Of a DNA stretch of 64,000 nucleotides, positions 28,694-39,848 are shown piece by piece. How positions within the stretch are numbered: the stretch's first letter is position 1; each line of letters begins with the position of its first letter. This stretch comes from Sphingomonas sp. CCH10-B3 (GTDB lineage: Bacteria > Pseudomonadota > Alphaproteobacteria > Sphingomonadales > Sphingomonadaceae), in assembly GCF_001556185.1 (NCBI RefSeq), contig NZ_LSIJ01000009.1, forward strand, positions 1-64,000, written 5' to 3'. The position numbers and the translations under genes were made by a program. Below the pieces are notes generated by a model. That model worked only from the letters and a program-made list of their open reading frames with translations. It was not told the origin of the DNA and did not search any database.

Positions 28694-28751
28694 GCAACGA
28701 CGCTCGCGCGAAACTGTTGGTACGACGCGACGGTTGGGCTATCGCACGGCG

Positions 28752-31505
28752 ATGCCCCATCTCTATCTGGTCGACGGCTCCGGCTATATTTTCCGCGCCT
28801 ATCACCGGCTGCCGCCGCTGACCAACAAGCATGGCGAGCCGGTCGGCGCGGTCTATGGCTATACGACGATGCTGTGGAAGCTCGCCGACGAACTCCACAA
28901 GGCCGATGGCCCGACGCACATGGCGGTGGTGCTCGACAAGGGCAGCCATACCTTCCGCAACGACCTGTACGACAAATACAAGGCGCAGCGCCCGCCGCCG
29001 CCCGAAGACCTGATCCCGCAATTCCCGATGATCCGCGACGCGACGCGCGCGTTCAGCCTGCCGTGCATCGAGGAAGAAGGGCTGGAAGCCGACGACATCA
29101 TCGCCAGCTATGCCAAGGCGGCCCTCGCGCAGGGCTGGGCGGTGACGATCGTGTCGTCGGACAAGGATCTGATGCAGCTGATCGAGCCCGGGCTCGACCT
29201 GTACGACACGATGAACAACCGGCGGCTGGGCCCCGAGCATGTCGCCGAAAAATTCGGCGTCGGGCCCGAGCAGCTGGGCGACGTGCTCGCGCTGATGGGC
29301 GACAGCGTCGACAACGTCCCCGGCGTCCCCGGCGTCGGCCCGAAGACCGCGGCCAAGCTGATCCTCGAACATGGCAATCTGGAAGGGGTGCTGGCAGCGG
29401 CACCGACGATGAAGCCCGGCAAGCTGCGCGACAATCTGATCGAACATGCCGAAATGGCGCGGCTGAGCCGCGTGCTGGTGACGTTGAAGGACGACGCCCC
29501 GCTTGCCGAGCCGCTCGAGTCGCTCGAGCTGCAGGGCATTCCCGACGCGCCGTTGCGCGCCTTCCTCGAGCATCACGGCTTTCGCTCGCTGCTCGCCAAG
29601 CTCTCCGCCGTCGCCGACGCGCCGGTCGCGACGCCGAAAACGGTCGAGCAGGAGGAAGACCCGCCCTGCAAGCACGACGAGTATGAAACCGTCGTCGATG
29701 AAGCCGCGCTAGGTCGCTGGATCTCCGCCGCGCAGCATCAGGGCTGGATCGCGGTCGATACCGAGACCACCGGCATCGATGCGACACAGGCCGAACTGGT
29801 CGGGGTAAGCCTTGCGCTTCACCCCAATCTCGCCTGCTATATCCCGCTCGCGCATGGCGGCACCGACATGTTCGCCGAAAAGCCTGATCAGCTCGACACG
29901 GGCGTCGCGCTCGCAAAGCTCAAGCCGCTGCTCGAGGATCCGAGCGTGCTCAAGATCGGCCATAACCTCAAATACGACATGATCGTGCTCGGGCGGCTCG
30001 GCATCGACGTGGCGCCGTTCGACGACACGATTCTGATGAGCTTCGATCTCGACGCCGGCTTGCACGGCCACGGCATGGACGAACTGGCGGCGACGCATCT
30101 GTCGCACCAGTGCATCGCGTTCAAGGACGTCGTCGGCACCGGCAAGAACCAGCGCGGCTTCGCCGAAATCGACTTGAAGACCGCGACCCATTATGCTGCC
30201 GAGGACGCCGATGTGACGCTGCGGCTGTGGCGGCGTTTCAAGCCGCGGCTGGCGGCCGAAGGCGCGACGCGGGTGTATGAGATGGTCGATCGCCCGCTCG
30301 CGCCGGTGATCGCGCAGATGGAGCGCCACGGCATCAAGGTCGACCGCGACCGGCTCGCCGCGCTGTCGAGCGAATTCGCCGGGCAGATGGCGACGCTCGA
30401 AGCCGAAATCCACGAGCTTGCCGGCGGTCCGTTCACGATCGGCTCGCCCAAGCAGCTCGGCGACGTGCTGTTCGAGCGGATGGGCATCAAGGGCGGGCGC
30501 AAGGGCAAGTCGGGCGTCTATTCGACCGACGTCACCGAGCTGGAAAAGATCGCCGCCGACAAGGCATCGCCGGGCGCGGTGATTGCCGCACGCGTGCTTG
30601 ACTGGCGCCAGCTGTCGAAGCTGAAATCGACCTATACCGATGCGTTGCAGGCACAGATCAACCCGCTGACGGGGCGCGTCCACACGAGCTACAGCCTTAC
30701 CGGCGCGCAGACCGGGCGGCTGTCGTCGACCGACCCGAACCTGCAGAACATCCCGATCCGCACCGAAATCGGCCGCCAGATCCGCGACGCCTTTGTGGCG
30801 GAACCCGGCAATGTCCTGCTCGCCGCCGACTATTCGCAGATCGAGCTACGGCTGGCAGCGCACATGGCCGATGTGCCAGCGCTGCGCGATGCCTTCGCGA
30901 GCGGCGCCGACATCCACAGCATGACCGCGCAGGAGCTGTTCGGCGAAGTCAATCGCGACACGCGCGGGCGGGCGAAGACGATCAATTTCGCGATTCTCTA
31001 TGGCATCAGCCGCTGGGGGCTTGCCGGGCGGCTCGATGTGAGCGCCGACGAAGCGCGGGCGATGATCGACCGCTATTTCGAACGCTTCCCCGGCATCAAC
31101 CGCTATATCGCCGAGACCACGCAAAGCGCGCGCGAGCGCGGCTATACGGAAACGCTGTTCGGCCGCAAATGCTGGTTCCCGCGCCTCAAATCCTCGGTCC
31201 AGCACGAGCGGCAAGGCGCCGAGCGCGCGGCGATCAATGCGCCGATCCAGGGCACCAGCGCCGACATCATCAAGCGCGCGATGGTGCGGATGGGGCCTGC
31301 GCTCGCTAATGCCGGCCTGCATGACGTCAAGATGCTGCTGCAGGTGCACGACGAACTGGTGTTCGAATTGCCCGAAGGCGATGTCGCGGTCGCCAAGCCG
31401 GTCATCGAACACGTGATGGCAACCGCCGCCGAGCCCGCAGTCACGCTGTCGGTGCCGCTCGGCGTCGAGATCGGCACCGGCCCCAGCTGGGGCGCGGCGC
31501 ATTAA
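28752..31505 (+). CDS. polA: DNA polymerase I
   Basis: Repair and Okazaki-fragment polymerase of 917 residues. The three domains are in order: an N-terminal 5'-3' exonuclease (LYLVDGSGYIFRAYH, then GDSVDNVPGVPGVGPKTA); a 3'-5' exonuclease with its catalytic DTET in WIAVDTETTG, so proofreading should be active; and the polymerase with motif A (AADYSQIELRL), the O-helix region (TINFAILYGIS) and motif C (VHDELVFE). ATG 28752 gives the standard N-terminus; the frame's earlier start at 28734 adds six residues. Confidence 0.98.
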   Translation: MPHLYLVDGSGYIFRAYHRLPPLTNKHGEPVGAVYGYTTMLWKLADELHKADGPTHMAVVLDKGSHTFRNDLYDKYKAQRPPPPEDLIPQFPMIRDATRAFSLPCIEEEGLEADDIIASYAKAALAQGWAVTIVSSDKDLMQLIEPGLDLYDTMNNRRLGPEHVAEKFGVGPEQLGDVLALMGDSVDNVPGVPGVGPKTAAKLILEHGNLEGVLAAAPTMKPGKLRDNLIEHAEMARLSRVLVTLKDDAPLAEPLESLELQGIPDAPLRAFLEHHGFRSLLAKLSAVADAPVATPKTVEQEEDPPCKHDEYETVVDEAALGRWISAAQHQGWIAVDTETTGIDATQAELVGVSLALHPNLACYIPLAHGGTDMFAEKPDQLDTGVALAKLKPLLEDPSVLKIGHNLKYDMIVLGRLGIDVAPFDDTILMSFDLDAGLHGHGMDELAATHLSHQCIAFKDVVGTGKNQRGFAEIDLKTATHYAAEDADVTLRLWRRFKPRLAAEGATRVYEMVDRPLAPVIAQMERHGIKVDRDRLAALSSEFAGQMATLEAEIHELAGGPFTIGSPKQLGDVLFERMGIKGGRKGKSGVYSTDVTELEKIAADKASPGAVIAARVLDWRQLSKLKSTYTDALQAQINPLTGRVHTSYSLTGAQTGRLSSTDPNLQNIPIRTEIGRQIRDAFVAEPGNVLLAADYSQIELRLAAHMADVPALRDAFASGADIHSMTAQELFGEVNRDTRGRAKTINFAILYGISRWGLAGRLDVSADEARAMIDRYFERFPGINRYIAETTQSARERGYTETLFGRKCWFPRLKSSVQHERQGAERAAINAPIQGTSADIIKRAMVRMGPALANAGLHDVKMLLQVHDELVFELPEGDVAVAKPVIEHVMATAAEPAVTLSVPLGVEIGTGPSWGAAH

Positions 31506-31515
31506 TGGAGGCGTA

Positions 31516-31758
31516 ATGTACCGCGAACGGTTGCAATTGTGGGTGCGCGAGGCGCTCGCCGAGTTGGGTGGCGCCGCCTCGGTCAACGATGTCGCGCGTC
31601 AGATTTGGCTAAATCATGAAGCTGACCTTAGAAACGAAGGTGAGCATTTCTATTCTTGGCAGTATGATATTCGCTGGGCAGCTCAAAAGCTCCGCGAAAC
31701 TGGTAAGGCAGGTCTGCGCAAGCAAGGGTCCAAGAGCATTTGGTATTTGAAGCAATGA
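31516..31758 (+). CDS. Small winged-helix-like protein of atypical base composition
   Basis: Protein of 80 residues, 10 bases after polA, with an excellent Shine-Dalgarno (GGAGG) five bases from the ATG. The sequence (EALAELGGAASVNDVARQIW ... SWQYDIRWAAQKLRETGKAGLRK) has the helix-helix-strand layout of a winged-helix domain and ends in a wing-like KSIWYLKQ. From about 31600 onward the bases are much more AT-rich than the surroundings, with rare codons for this genome (CTA/CTT, AGA, TCT, GGT). A foreign origin is likely for at least that part. The function is unknown. A restriction-associated winged-helix relation (Mrr N-terminal-like) is only a guess. Confidence 0.7.
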   Translation: MYRERLQLWVREALAELGGAASVNDVARQIWLNHEADLRNEGEHFYSWQYDIRWAAQKLRETGKAGLRKQGSKSIWYLKQ

Positions 31759-31792
31759 AGGCTCTCTATCGAATTAGTAAAGGCGCTGCGCA

Positions 31793-33289
31793 TTGAGCCA
31801 GGCTGAGGCCGCGCCGTCCGACGATATCGCCGCGCTGGCCAAGGGAGGGCGGACCAATGTGTTCGGCTTCGGGCTGCGGCTGCTGGCCCGCGTGCCCTTT
31901 CTGTTTGTGGCGGGACGGCTTTACGGTCCCGAGACTGTCGGCAAGTTCGCGCTGGCGGTGGTCGCGGTCGAGCTCGCCGCGCTGGTCGCCACGCTCGGCA
32001 TGAAGCGCGGCCTTGCGCAGGCGCTGTCGACGACGGACCGCCCGCATGCGCATGTCGCCTGGGATGCCCTCGCGGTCGGGTTGTTCGCGTCGATTGCCGC
32101 CAGCGCGCTGCTGTTCGCCTTTCCGCAGATCATGTACCGCGCCGCGCCGCCGCAGGGTGTCGCGCACTGGCTGCCCGCAATCATCGTTGCGATTGCGTGG
32201 TCGGACATCAGCCTCGCCGCGCTCGCCTATCGCCGCGATCTGCGCGCGACCGTCACCGCACGCGCGATCATCGAACCCTGGACGATCAGCATCTCCGCAG
32301 TGCCCTTATGGTATGTCAGCCCGCGCGACGGGCTCGAGATTGCCTATATGCTGTCGATGATCGCGGCGGTGGTGGCCTCGCTGATCCCGTTCATGCGCAG
32401 CTATGGCGTGCCGATCGGCTGGAAGCCGCGGCTGGGAACGATCCTTGGCCTCGCCTGGGCGAATGTGCCGCTTGCGGGGGCCGATGCGATCGAATGGGCA
32501 ACGCGCAACATCGATCGCTTCATTCTGGGCCAGTTGTTCCCGCCAGCGATCGTCGGCATTTATTATATGGCGCAGCAGATCGCATCGCTGCCTGGGCGGC
32601 TCAAGACCAGCTTCGATCCGATCCTCGGCCCAGTAATCACGCAGAGCCTTGCGGCCGGCGATCGTGCCGCCGTCGCGGCGCAGGTCCGGCAGGTCGGGTT
32701 CTGGATCATCGCCGCGCAAGGGTGTCTGGCGCTGATGGGCACGATTCCCGGCAAAGCCGTGATGGGCACGATCGGCCCGCAATTTGTTTATGGCACGGCG
32801 GCGCTGGCGTTTCTGCTCGCCGCCGAAGTGCTCGCCGCGACCGGCTCGACCTGCGAAAGCGCGCTTGTCTATGTCGCGCGGCACTGGAACCTGCTGATTT
32901 CCGGCGTGATGCTGGCAGTGCAGATCGCGCTCAGCTTTGGCCTGATCTTCCTGATGCGCGACTGGGGCTGGCCCGACAATTATCAGGCGGCAGGTCCGGC
33001 GATCGCGCTGATGGCGTCGCTCGGCATGACTTCGCTGGTCAAGGCGTGGCTGCTGCGGCGGCTGCTGGGGGCGCCTGTTTCGGGCTGGCGCTGGCAATTG
33101 GCGGTTGCGGCAGGGACGGCGATTGTGCTGGGCGGCGGCTTCACGCTGTTGCCGCACCGCTTCGAATGGACGCAATTGGTGATCGGCTTGCCAGTGATTG
33201 CGGCCAGCTATCTGTTCGTGATCTGGCGCGTCGCGTTCAAGGCCGAAGACCGCGCGCTGTTCAAGCGGATGCCGACGCCCGCCGCCTAG
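31793..33289 (+). CDS. Oligosaccharide flippase family protein (Wzx-like)
   Basis: Polytopic membrane protein of 498 residues in the polysaccharide-transporter/MATE-like fold, with about 12-14 hydrophobic helices. The N-terminal [38 protein letters not shown] is typical of O-unit and polysaccharide flippases. It would move lipid-linked sugar units across the inner membrane. The start is TTG at 31793. No glycosyltransferase cluster is nearby, so the substrate cannot be inferred. Its stop overlaps the convergent purH stop by four bases. Confidence 0.85.
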   Translation: MSQAEAAPSDDIAALAKGGRTNVFGFGLRLLARVPFLFVAGRLYGPETVGKFALAVVAVELAALVATLGMKRGLAQALSTTDRPHAHVAWDALAVGLFASIAASALLFAFPQIMYRAAPPQGVAHWLPAIIVAIAWSDISLAALAYRRDLRATVTARAIIEPWTISISAVPLWYVSPRDGLEIAYMLSMIAAVVASLIPFMRSYGVPIGWKPRLGTILGLAWANVPLAGADAIEWATRNIDRFILGQLFPPAIVGIYYMAQQIASLPGRLKTSFDPILGPVITQSLAAGDRAAVAAQVRQVGFWIIAAQGCLALMGTIPGKAVMGTIGPQFVYGTAALAFLLAAEVLAATGSTCESALVYVARHWNLLISGVMLAVQIALSFGLIFLMRDWGWPDNYQAAGPAIALMASLGMTSLVKAWLLRRLLGAPVSGWRWQLAVAAGTAIVLGGGFTLLPHRFEWTQLVIGLPVIAASYLFVIWRVAFKAEDRALFKRMPTPAA

Positions 33290-34857
33290 TGCCGGAAATG
33301 GCGCATGCCGGTAAACAGCATTGCCAGCCCGGCTTCGTCGGCCGCGGCGATCACCTCTTCGTCGCGGATCGAGCCGCCGGGCTGGATGACGCACGTCGCA
33401 CCCGCCTCGACCGCTGCCAACAGCCCGTCGGCGAAGGGGAAGAAGGCGTCGGACGCCACTGCCGAGCCGACCGTGCGCGGCGTCGCCCAACCCGCCTTGT
33501 CGGCAGCGTCGCGCGCTTTCCATGCCGCAATCCGCGCCGATTCGAGCCGGTTCATCTGCCCCGCGCCGATGCCTGCCGTTGCACCATCCTTGGCATAGAC
33601 GATGGCGTTCGACTTGACGTGCTTGGCGACCGTCCAGGCGAACAGCGCGTCGCGCAGCTCCCGATCGGTCGGCGCGCGCTTGGTCACCAGCTTGAGGTCG
33701 TCGGCTTGCACCGCGCCATTGTCGCGGCTCTGCACCAGCCAGCCGCCGGTAATCGCGCGCACTTCGAGCCCCGGACGCGTCGGCTCAGGCAAGTCACCGC
33801 TCAGCAGCAGCCGCAGATTTTTCTTGGCAGCAAAGATCGCCAGCGCATCGGCATCGGCACCCGGCGCCACCACGACTTCGGTGAAGATGCCGCTGATCGC
33901 TTCCGCCGTCGCGCGGTCGAGCGCGCGATTGACTGCGATGATGCCGCCGAAGGCCGACACGCTGTCGCATGCCAGCGCATCGGCATAGGCGGCGGCGATC
34001 GTGGGCGCCGTTGCCACGCCGCACGGATTGGCGTGCTTGACGATCACGCAGGTCGGATCGGCATGCTTGAATTCGCTGACCAGCGCGAGCGCGGCGTCGG
34101 CGTCGTTATAGTTATTGTAGCTGAGTTCCTTGCCCTGCACTTGCCGCGCATCACCGATCCCGCGCGCGGCCGGGCCACGGTGGTGGTAGAAAGCGGCATG
34201 CTGGTGCGGATTTTCGCCGTAGCGCAGCGCCACCGGGCGTTCGAGGATGAACGGCAGTGTGGCGGGGAAGCGCTCGCCCTGATCGGCGAAGGCGAACCAA
34301 CTCGCGATCATGGCGTCATAAGTTGCGGTCGCGGCAAACGCTTTGGCTGCGAGCATCTTGCGGTCGTCGAGCGTCGTCTCGCCGCTCATCACCAGCGCGT
34401 AGTCGGCCGGATCGGTGACGACCGCGACATAAGCGTGGTTCTTCGCCGCCGATCGCACCATCGACGGCCCGCCGATGTCGATATTCTCGATCACCTCGTC
34501 GCGCGCGGCGCCCTTCGCCACGGTCGCCTCGAACGGATAAAGATTGACCACGACCAGATCGATCGGGCCGATATCATGCTCGGCCATCGCTGCGGCATGC
34601 GCCGGATCGTCGCGCACCGCGAGCAGGCCGCCATGGACCTTGGGGTGGAGCGTCTTGACCCGCCCGTCCATCATTTCAGGGAATTGCGTAAGCTCGCTGA
34701 TGTCGCGCACGGCGAGCCCGGCATCGCGCAGTGCCTTTGCCGTGCCGCCAGTCGAGACGAGTTCGACGCCCTGCTTCGCCAGTGCCTGCCCGAGTTCGAC
34801 GATCCCGGTCTTGTCGGAAACCGACAGCAGCGCGCGGGTGATCTTGATGCGGGTCAT
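33286..34857 (-). CDS. purH: Bifunctional AICAR transformylase / IMP cyclohydrolase PurH
   Basis: Catalyses the last two steps of IMP synthesis. The protein is 523 residues. The N-terminal MGS-like cyclohydrolase domain begins [19 protein letters not shown] and has STGGTAKAL and [13 protein letters not shown]. The transformylase domain carries the catalytic KHANPCGVA motif. Full length and intact. It is preceded on the same strand by the heparinase-like gene, rpe and rsmB, an order I recall from sphingomonads. Confidence 0.97.
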   Translation of the reverse strand: MTRIKITRALLSVSDKTGIVELGQALAKQGVELVSTGGTAKALRDAGLAVRDISELTQFPEMMDGRVKTLHPKVHGGLLAVRDDPAHAAAMAEHDIGPIDLVVVNLYPFEATVAKGAARDEVIENIDIGGPSMVRSAAKNHAYVAVVTDPADYALVMSGETTLDDRKMLAAKAFAATATYDAMIASWFAFADQGERFPATLPFILERPVALRYGENPHQHAAFYHHRGPAARGIGDARQVQGKELSYNNYNDADAALALVSEFKHADPTCVIVKHANPCGVATAPTIAAAYADALACDSVSAFGGIIAVNRALDRATAEAISGIFTEVVVAPGADADALAIFAAKKNLRLLLSGDLPEPTRPGLEVRAITGGWLVQSRDNGAVQADDLKLVTKRAPTDRELRDALFAWTVAKHVKSNAIVYAKDGATAGIGAGQMNRLESARIAAWKARDAADKAGWATPRTVGSAVASDAFFPFADGLLAAVEAGATCVIQPGGSIRDEEVIAAADEAGLAMLFTGMRHFRH

Positions 34858-34894
34858 GAACGGCTCCGGGAAAGCGATGGCGCTCCCTGCCCGC

Positions 34895-36631
34895 TCACCG
34901 GGCGCGCTTCAAGACCCAGCTGACGCTCGCGCCGCCAGCGGGCGCGTCGCCGGTGATGACGAGCTGCTTGGTCGGCTGCGGCACGCCGTCACCGTCGATC
35001 CACAGGCTGTCGTCGATCGTGAGCATGCCGCCGCGGCAGCGGAATTGCCACAGCGCGCCGCCGGGCACGCGCAGCAGCGCCGCCATTCCGTCCGATGTCG
35101 GCGTCGCCTCGACCCCGACGCCGAGGTGGAAGCGAACGGCAAAGGGCGTGTCGGCGCGGCGCGGCTTGCGCCCGCTCGGCAACAGCATGTCGTCACCGCG
35201 CAGATCGCGGCCGTCGCTGGTCAGCACCAGCTGGCGGCGGTGGACGAAGCCGAAACGCCGCGCATAGCCGTCGTGGCTCGCTTCGATCCGGCTCGACGTT
35301 TCGCTTTCCTGGCGGCTGAGCTCGACTTCACTCACTCCCTTGCCGAGCGTGCCGTCGGCATGAATCGCAGTCGAATTGCTGTCGCCGACGACCAAAGTCG
35401 AATGCGCCGCGGTGGTGCGAAGCCCCTCGGCAAGCTTGGCGGGCAGCTTGGCGACGACCGCGCGCGCGCCGCCGCAATTGACGATCAGCCGCTGCGGCCC
35501 GTCCGAGAATTCGAAGGCAAGCGTCGAGCCGCAGCCGCCTTCGATCAGCCGCGCGACCGGCGGTGGGGCGGCATCCATGATCAGTACGCTGGTACCCGCA
35601 CTGATCCGCTGATAGCCCCATTCGCGCGCCTGACGCAGCGGGCGGGTCCGCACGCCCGATGCCTCGATAACGGCAGCGATCATGTCAGCAGTGAGCGGCC
35701 CGCCGCCTTGCCAGCTCGACAGGGCGCGGTCGCCGTGCATCAGCCCCAGCAGCGCCGGGACCAGTTTCGCCAGCGTGTCGGCGATGAACGCCGGCTGCTC
35801 GATCCGCCGCGCGGCATAGCCTTCGCGCAAGGTGGTCAGCAGCGCGATCAGGTCGAGCTGGGCAATGCCCGACCGCTGGACACTGCCACCATCGGCGAAG
35901 ACCGATGCCGCCAGCGCGCGCTGCAAGCCCGCTTCGCCGCCCTTCTGGCGCGGCTCGCCACCCGCCATCATCAGCCCGGCCATCGTCACGCCGCACCAGC
36001 CCGCGACCCGACCAGTGCCCGGCGGCAGTTTCTCAACCGCGCGATCGAGATGACGCGCGCCACGCGCCATCGCGTTGAGCACGGCCGAGCGATAGACGAG
36101 ATCGGCGCTCGACAGGATCAGCGGCGCATGCGCCGACCAGAACATGATCCGTCGCCCGAGCAGATCGGCGCGCCACGCCGGCACCGAAACATGTTCGCCG
36201 TGCTGGGCGAGCCAGGCGCGCATCAGCGCTTCGGCGATCGGCGCCCCGCGCGCTCGCGTCGCCACGCTCGACAAGTCGCGCAGCCACGCAAAGCTGTGAA
36301 GATACTCCGCCATCGCCGGAGACGCATCGAGCCGGGCGAAGTCGATCGCGGCGAGGGGCAGCAACTCGCCGCGCAAATCGACCCAGCCCTCTAGCAGCGC
36401 CGCGCCGCGCGAAACATCGCCGAAAATCGGATCGTCGGGCACCGCGACCAGCTTGAGCGGGTGCCGACCGTTCAGCCGCATCCCGTGGATCGGCGTGCGC
36501 CACGCCAGCCGGTTGAAGCGCTCGGCCAGCCGCTCGGCGAGCGACAGCCCCTTGTCGCCGCCTTGCCGGATCAGGCGGCGGCCCTGCTCGATCGTATCGC
36601 CGAGCGTGTCGCGGGGATCGTGATCGGCCAC
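34895..36631 (-). CDS. Heparinase II/III family protein
   Basis: Protein of 578 residues with an alpha-helical toroid N-terminal half (e.g. [51 protein letters not shown]) and a C-terminal beta-rich heparinase II/III domain. Family members are polysaccharide lyases for uronic-acid glycans, but this housekeeping-linked branch in alphaproteobacteria has no tested substrate. I see no signal peptide, which is odd for a lyase acting on exported polysaccharide. Its ATG overlaps the rpe stop by one base. Confidence 0.85.
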   Translation of the reverse strand: MADHDPRDTLGDTIEQGRRLIRQGGDKGLSLAERLAERFNRLAWRTPIHGMRLNGRHPLKLVAVPDDPIFGDVSRGAALLEGWVDLRGELLPLAAIDFARLDASPAMAEYLHSFAWLRDLSSVATRARGAPIAEALMRAWLAQHGEHVSVPAWRADLLGRRIMFWSAHAPLILSSADLVYRSAVLNAMARGARHLDRAVEKLPPGTGRVAGWCGVTMAGLMMAGGEPRQKGGEAGLQRALAASVFADGGSVQRSGIAQLDLIALLTTLREGYAARRIEQPAFIADTLAKLVPALLGLMHGDRALSSWQGGGPLTADMIAAVIEASGVRTRPLRQAREWGYQRISAGTSVLIMDAAPPPVARLIEGGCGSTLAFEFSDGPQRLIVNCGGARAVVAKLPAKLAEGLRTTAAHSTLVVGDSNSTAIHADGTLGKGVSEVELSRQESETSSRIEASHDGYARRFGFVHRRQLVLTSDGRDLRGDDMLLPSGRKPRRADTPFAVRFHLGVGVEATPTSDGMAALLRVPGGALWQFRCRGGMLTIDDSLWIDGDGVPQPTKQLVITGDAPAGGASVSWVLKRAR

Positions 36632-37299
36632 TATCCCCTCAATGCGGCGATGTTGGCGGCATAATGGTCTGCCCCGCCGCGGAACACGGCGGTGCCCGCG
36701 ACCAGCGCATCGGCACCGGCGTCGATACAGGCCTTTGCGGTCGCCGGATCGACGCCGCCATCGACTTCAAGGTCGATCGGCTTGCCGAGCTTGTCGATCA
36801 TCGTCCGGATTGCCGCGATCTTGCGCAGCTGCGACGTGATGAAGCTCTGCCCGCCGAAACCGGGGTTGACGCTCATCACCAGCACCAGATCGACTTCCTC
36901 GAGCACATAGTCGAGCATCTTGGCGGGCGTCGCCGGATTGAGCACCACGCCGGCGCGCTTGTCGAGCGCCTTGATCCGCTGAAGCGTGCGGTGAAGATGG
37001 GGGCCTGCTTCCGGGTGCACAGTGATCGTGTCGGCGCCCGCCTCGGCAAAGGCATCGAGCAACGGATCGACCGGCGAGATCATCAGATGCACGTCGAACG
37101 GCTTGGCCGTGTGAGGGCGTAGCGCCTTGATCACGGCAGGGCCGATCGTGATGTTGGGCACGAAATGGCCGTCCATCACGTCGACATGGATCCAGTCGGC
37201 GCCGGCAGCATCGACGGCGCGCACTTCCTCCCCCAGCCGGGCGAAATCGGCGGACAGAATCGACGGCGCGATGCGGACGGGGCGAACAGACTGTTGCAT
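36631..37299 (-). CDS. rpe: Ribulose-phosphate 3-epimerase
   Basis: Interconverts ribulose 5-phosphate and xylulose 5-phosphate in the pentose phosphate pathway. The 222-residue TIM barrel is complete: APSILSADF, the metal-site [22 protein letters not shown] and the phosphate-binding EVDGGV. Sits between rsmB (45 bases upstream) and the heparinase-like gene (one-base overlap), all on the minus strand. Confidence 0.97.
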   Translation of the reverse strand: MQQSVRPVRIAPSILSADFARLGEEVRAVDAAGADWIHVDVMDGHFVPNITIGPAVIKALRPHTAKPFDVHLMISPVDPLLDAFAEAGADTITVHPEAGPHLHRTLQRIKALDKRAGVVLNPATPAKMLDYVLEEVDLVLVMSVNPGFGGQSFITSQLRKIAAIRTMIDKLGKPIDLEVDGGVDPATAKACIDAGADALVAGTAVFRGGADHYAANIAALRG

Positions 37300-37343
37300 G
37301 GCCGATTCTGTAGCACGCCCGACTCTGCCCGCAAGCCGGTTGG

Positions 37344-38708
37344 TCAGCCGATCCGCATCATTCGTGCGATGAAAAAACCGTCGCAGCCGCCGTCACCGGC
37401 AAGCGTCCCTGGCAGCGTCCGCAGCCAGCCCTGCGGCGCCGCGACGACGCCCGTCGGCAGCTCGTCGGGCAGCACGCGGTCGATCGCATAATCGAGCCGC
37501 GTCGACAGGAAGCGGCCGATCTGCTCCTCGCCTTCCTCGGGCTCGAGCGAACAGGTCGCATAGACGAGGTAACCGCCGGGCCGCACCCAGTCGGCCGCGC
37601 GTGCGAGCAGCCGTTCCTGCAGCGCGGCCATTTCGGCGATCAACGGCGCGCGCACGCGGTGGAGCACATCGGGGTGGCGGCGGAAAATGCCGGTCGCGCT
37701 GCACGGCGCGTCGAGCAACAGCGCATCCGCAGCAACAGCGGGCGCCCAGTCGAGTGCATCCGTCGTCACCACGTCCGCCGACAGCCCGGTGCGCGCCAGG
37801 TTTTCGCGAAGTCGCGCCACGCGACTTTGGGCAATGTCGATTGCTGTGACCTGCCACCCGGCGGCAGCGAGCTGGAGCGTCTTGCCGCCCGGCGCCGCGC
37901 ACAGGTCGATCACGCTGCCCTGGCCCATCGCCGCCGGTCGTCCGATCAGCCGCGCGAGCAGCGAGGCGGCCAGATCCTGCACCCACCAGCGCCCCTCGCC
38001 AAAGCCTTCGATATCGGGGACGGCACCGCGCTCGGCGAGGCGGAGATGGCCCGGCATCAGGCTGACGCCGCCGAGCGCCGCCGCCATTGCATCGGTCTCG
38101 CCCGCATCGGCAAGCGTCAAGTCGAGCGCGGGCGGCTTTGCAAGCGCGCGCGCCGCATGGTCGAGCATCGCCGTACCCCAGGCCTGCTGCCAGCGTTCGG
38201 CGGTCGCGGGCGGCAGCGACGGCAGTTCAGGCAACGCCGCGCCTTGCCGCATCAGCGTACCGAACACGCCGTGGACCAGCTTCCGCGGTCCGCCGTCCAC
38301 CAGCGGCAGCACCGTCGAGATCGCCGCATGGCCGGGCGTGCCGAGCGCAAGCGCCTGCACGAGCGCGATCCGCAGCGCCATCCGCGCCTTGGCGTCATCG
38401 GGCAGCGGCTTGCGGGTCGCCGAATCGATCAGCGCGTCGAGATCGCCGAGCCGCCGCAGCACTTCCGCCACAATGGCATGAACCAGCGCGCGGTCGTCGG
38501 CGCGGGAAATGCCGCGCGTCGCCGCCGGCAGACCCGCCTCGAGCGGCTGGCCGCGCCGCAGCACGGCATCGAGCAGCTTCAGCGCCGCCAGCCGCGCCGC
38601 TACGCCCGCCCCCAGCCCGTCCTTTGGCCCCTCTTGCGCGTCGCTGTTGGAAATCCGATTTCTCCACTTGTCAAAGGAGCCAAGACGATGGGCCAGCGCC
38701 CCGACCAT
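37344..38708 (-). CDS. rsmB: 16S rRNA (cytosine-967-C5)-methyltransferase RsmB
   Basis: SAM-dependent rRNA methyltransferase of the RsmB/NOP family. The N-terminal NusB-like RNA-binding region starts [24 protein letters not shown]. The catalytic domain has motif [12 protein letters not shown], the first cysteine in DAPCSATG and the catalytic [10 protein letters not shown]. The true start is unclear: the in-frame ATGs at 38708 and 38726 both lie inside the divergent DUF1674 gene, and no ATG or GTG occurs after them before the conserved region. A rarer start (for example CTG near 38615) would avoid the overlap. Confidence 0.92.
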   Translation of the reverse strand: MVGALAHRLGSFDKWRNRISNSDAQEGPKDGLGAGVAARLAALKLLDAVLRRGQPLEAGLPAATRGISRADDRALVHAIVAEVLRRLGDLDALIDSATRKPLPDDAKARMALRIALVQALALGTPGHAAISTVLPLVDGGPRKLVHGVFGTLMRQGAALPELPSLPPATAERWQQAWGTAMLDHAARALAKPPALDLTLADAGETDAMAAALGGVSLMPGHLRLAERGAVPDIEGFGEGRWWVQDLAASLLARLIGRPAAMGQGSVIDLCAAPGGKTLQLAAAGWQVTAIDIAQSRVARLRENLARTGLSADVVTTDALDWAPAVAADALLLDAPCSATGIFRRHPDVLHRVRAPLIAEMAALQERLLARAADWVRPGGYLVYATCSLEPEEGEEQIGRFLSTRLDYAIDRVLPDELPTGVVAAPQGWLRTLPGTLAGDGGCDGFFIARMMRIG

Positions 38709-38855
38709 GTGAAGCCACCCGCGCATCTGTCACCCAGCCCGCCGCTGCCGCAGCCTGCGCCGACGAGCGACGAGCCCAAGGCGGACGATCCGCTCGGGCT
38801 CAATCCGGTGCGCTATGGCGATTGGGAACTCAAGGGCATCGCGATCGATTTCTAG
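38688..38855 (+). CDS. DUF1674 protein, SDHAF4-like succinate dehydrogenase assembly factor
   Basis: Protein of 55 residues ending in the family signature DPLGLNPVRYGDWELKGIAIDF. DUF1674 proteins are the bacterial relatives of eukaryotic SDHAF4, which helps the flavinylated SdhA subunit assemble into complex II. ATG 38688 is preceded by AAAGGAG at ideal spacing. Its 5' end overlaps the 5' end of the divergent rsmB. The 3' end faces gpsA, 21 bases away, with no terminator visible. Confidence 0.92.
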   Translation: MGQRPDHVKPPAHLSPSPPLPQPAPTSDEPKADDPLGLNPVRYGDWELKGIAIDF

Positions 38856-38876
38856 ACTGACGTCGGCTGCCGCCCA

Positions 38877-39848
38877 TTAATGCTCGGCGCGCAAGGGGCG
38901 TGCGAGCAGCGCCCCGATTACCTCGCCGACCGGCGCCCCGCCAAGCAGCGCGCAGACCGCATCGACCACCGGCATCTCGACACGCGCATCGCGCGCGGCC
39001 GTTTGCAGCACCGGCGCAGTGAAGGCACCCTCGGCGACGCTGCGCTTCCCCGCCAGCAAGACTTGGGCGGATTGCCCCTGACCAATGCCAACCCCAAGCG
39101 CAAAATTGCGCGAACTGGTCGACGAGCAGGTCAGCACGAGATCGCCAAGGCCCGACAGCCCGGTCAGCGTCGCTGCTCGCGCGCCGCGCGCGAGGCCAAA
39201 GCGCGTCATCTCGGCAAAGCCACGCGCGATCAGCGCCGCCCGCGCATTCTGGCCCAGCCCGGCGCCTTCGACGACACCACAGGCAATCGCGAGGACGTTC
39301 TTGACCGCCCCGCCGATTTCAGCGCCGACGATATCATCGCTGAGGTAAGGGCGGAAGGCAGGTCCCGCCAATCGATCCCCGAGCTTGGCGCCCAGCATCG
39401 GGTCGCGGCAGGCGAGCGTGACCGCAGTCGGCAGCCCGCGCGCAACCTCATGCGCAAAGGTCGGGCCGGAAAGCACTGCGATCGGCGCCGCAGGAGCCAC
39501 TTCCGCCGCGACTTCGCCGACGAGCAGCTTGGTACCCGCCTCGATCCCCTTGGCGCAAAGGATCAGCGGCTTATCGCCTACCATCGCTTCGGCCAGCACG
39601 TCGCGTACATGCTGTGCCGGGGCCACCACGAGCAGCGCATCACAATCGGCCAACGCACCGAGACTGGCAGTCGCACGGATCGCTGGCGATAGGCCAATGT
39701 CCGGCAGGAACAGCGGATTGATGTGATCGCGGTTGATCGCCGTCACCACGTCCTGTTCGCGTGCCCAGAGCGTTACCGGGCCGCCACGCGCCGCAACTTG
39801 CGCCAGCGCCGTGCCCCAGGCGCCGCCACCGATGACGCCGATCTTCAC
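38877..39848 (-). CDS. gpsA: NAD(P)-dependent glycerol-3-phosphate dehydrogenase
   Basis: Makes sn-glycerol 3-phosphate for phospholipids from dihydroxyacetone phosphate. The 323-residue protein begins with the dinucleotide motif [11 protein letters not shown], and has [23 protein letters not shown] and the catalytic-lysine region [11 protein letters not shown]. The ATG overlaps the tsaD stop by four bases, so the genes are translationally coupled. Confidence 0.97.
   Translation of the reverse strand: MKIGVIGGGAWGTALAQVAARGGPVTLWAREQDVVTAINRDHINPLFLPDIGLSPAIRATASLGALADCDALLVVAPAQHVRDVLAEAMVGDKPLILCAKGIEAGTKLLVGEVAAEVAPAAPIAVLSGPTFAHEVARGLPTAVTLACRDPMLGAKLGDRLAGPAFRPYLSDDIVGAEIGGAVKNVLAIACGVVEGAGLGQNARAALIARGFAEMTRFGLARGARAATLTGLSGLGDLVLTCSSTSSRNFALGVGIGQGQSAQVLLAGKRSVAEGAFTAPVLQTAARDARVEMPVVDAVCALLGGAPVGEVIGALLARPLRAEH

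Noticed and set aside
32197..34923. 908-codon plus-strand frame spanning the flippase and purH
   Set aside because: It is antisense to purH and out of frame with the flippase, and its arginine-rich translation has no domain features.
34544..36394. 616-codon plus-strand frame
   Set aside because: A shadow of the heparinase-like gene, with arginine- and alanine-rich filler sequence.
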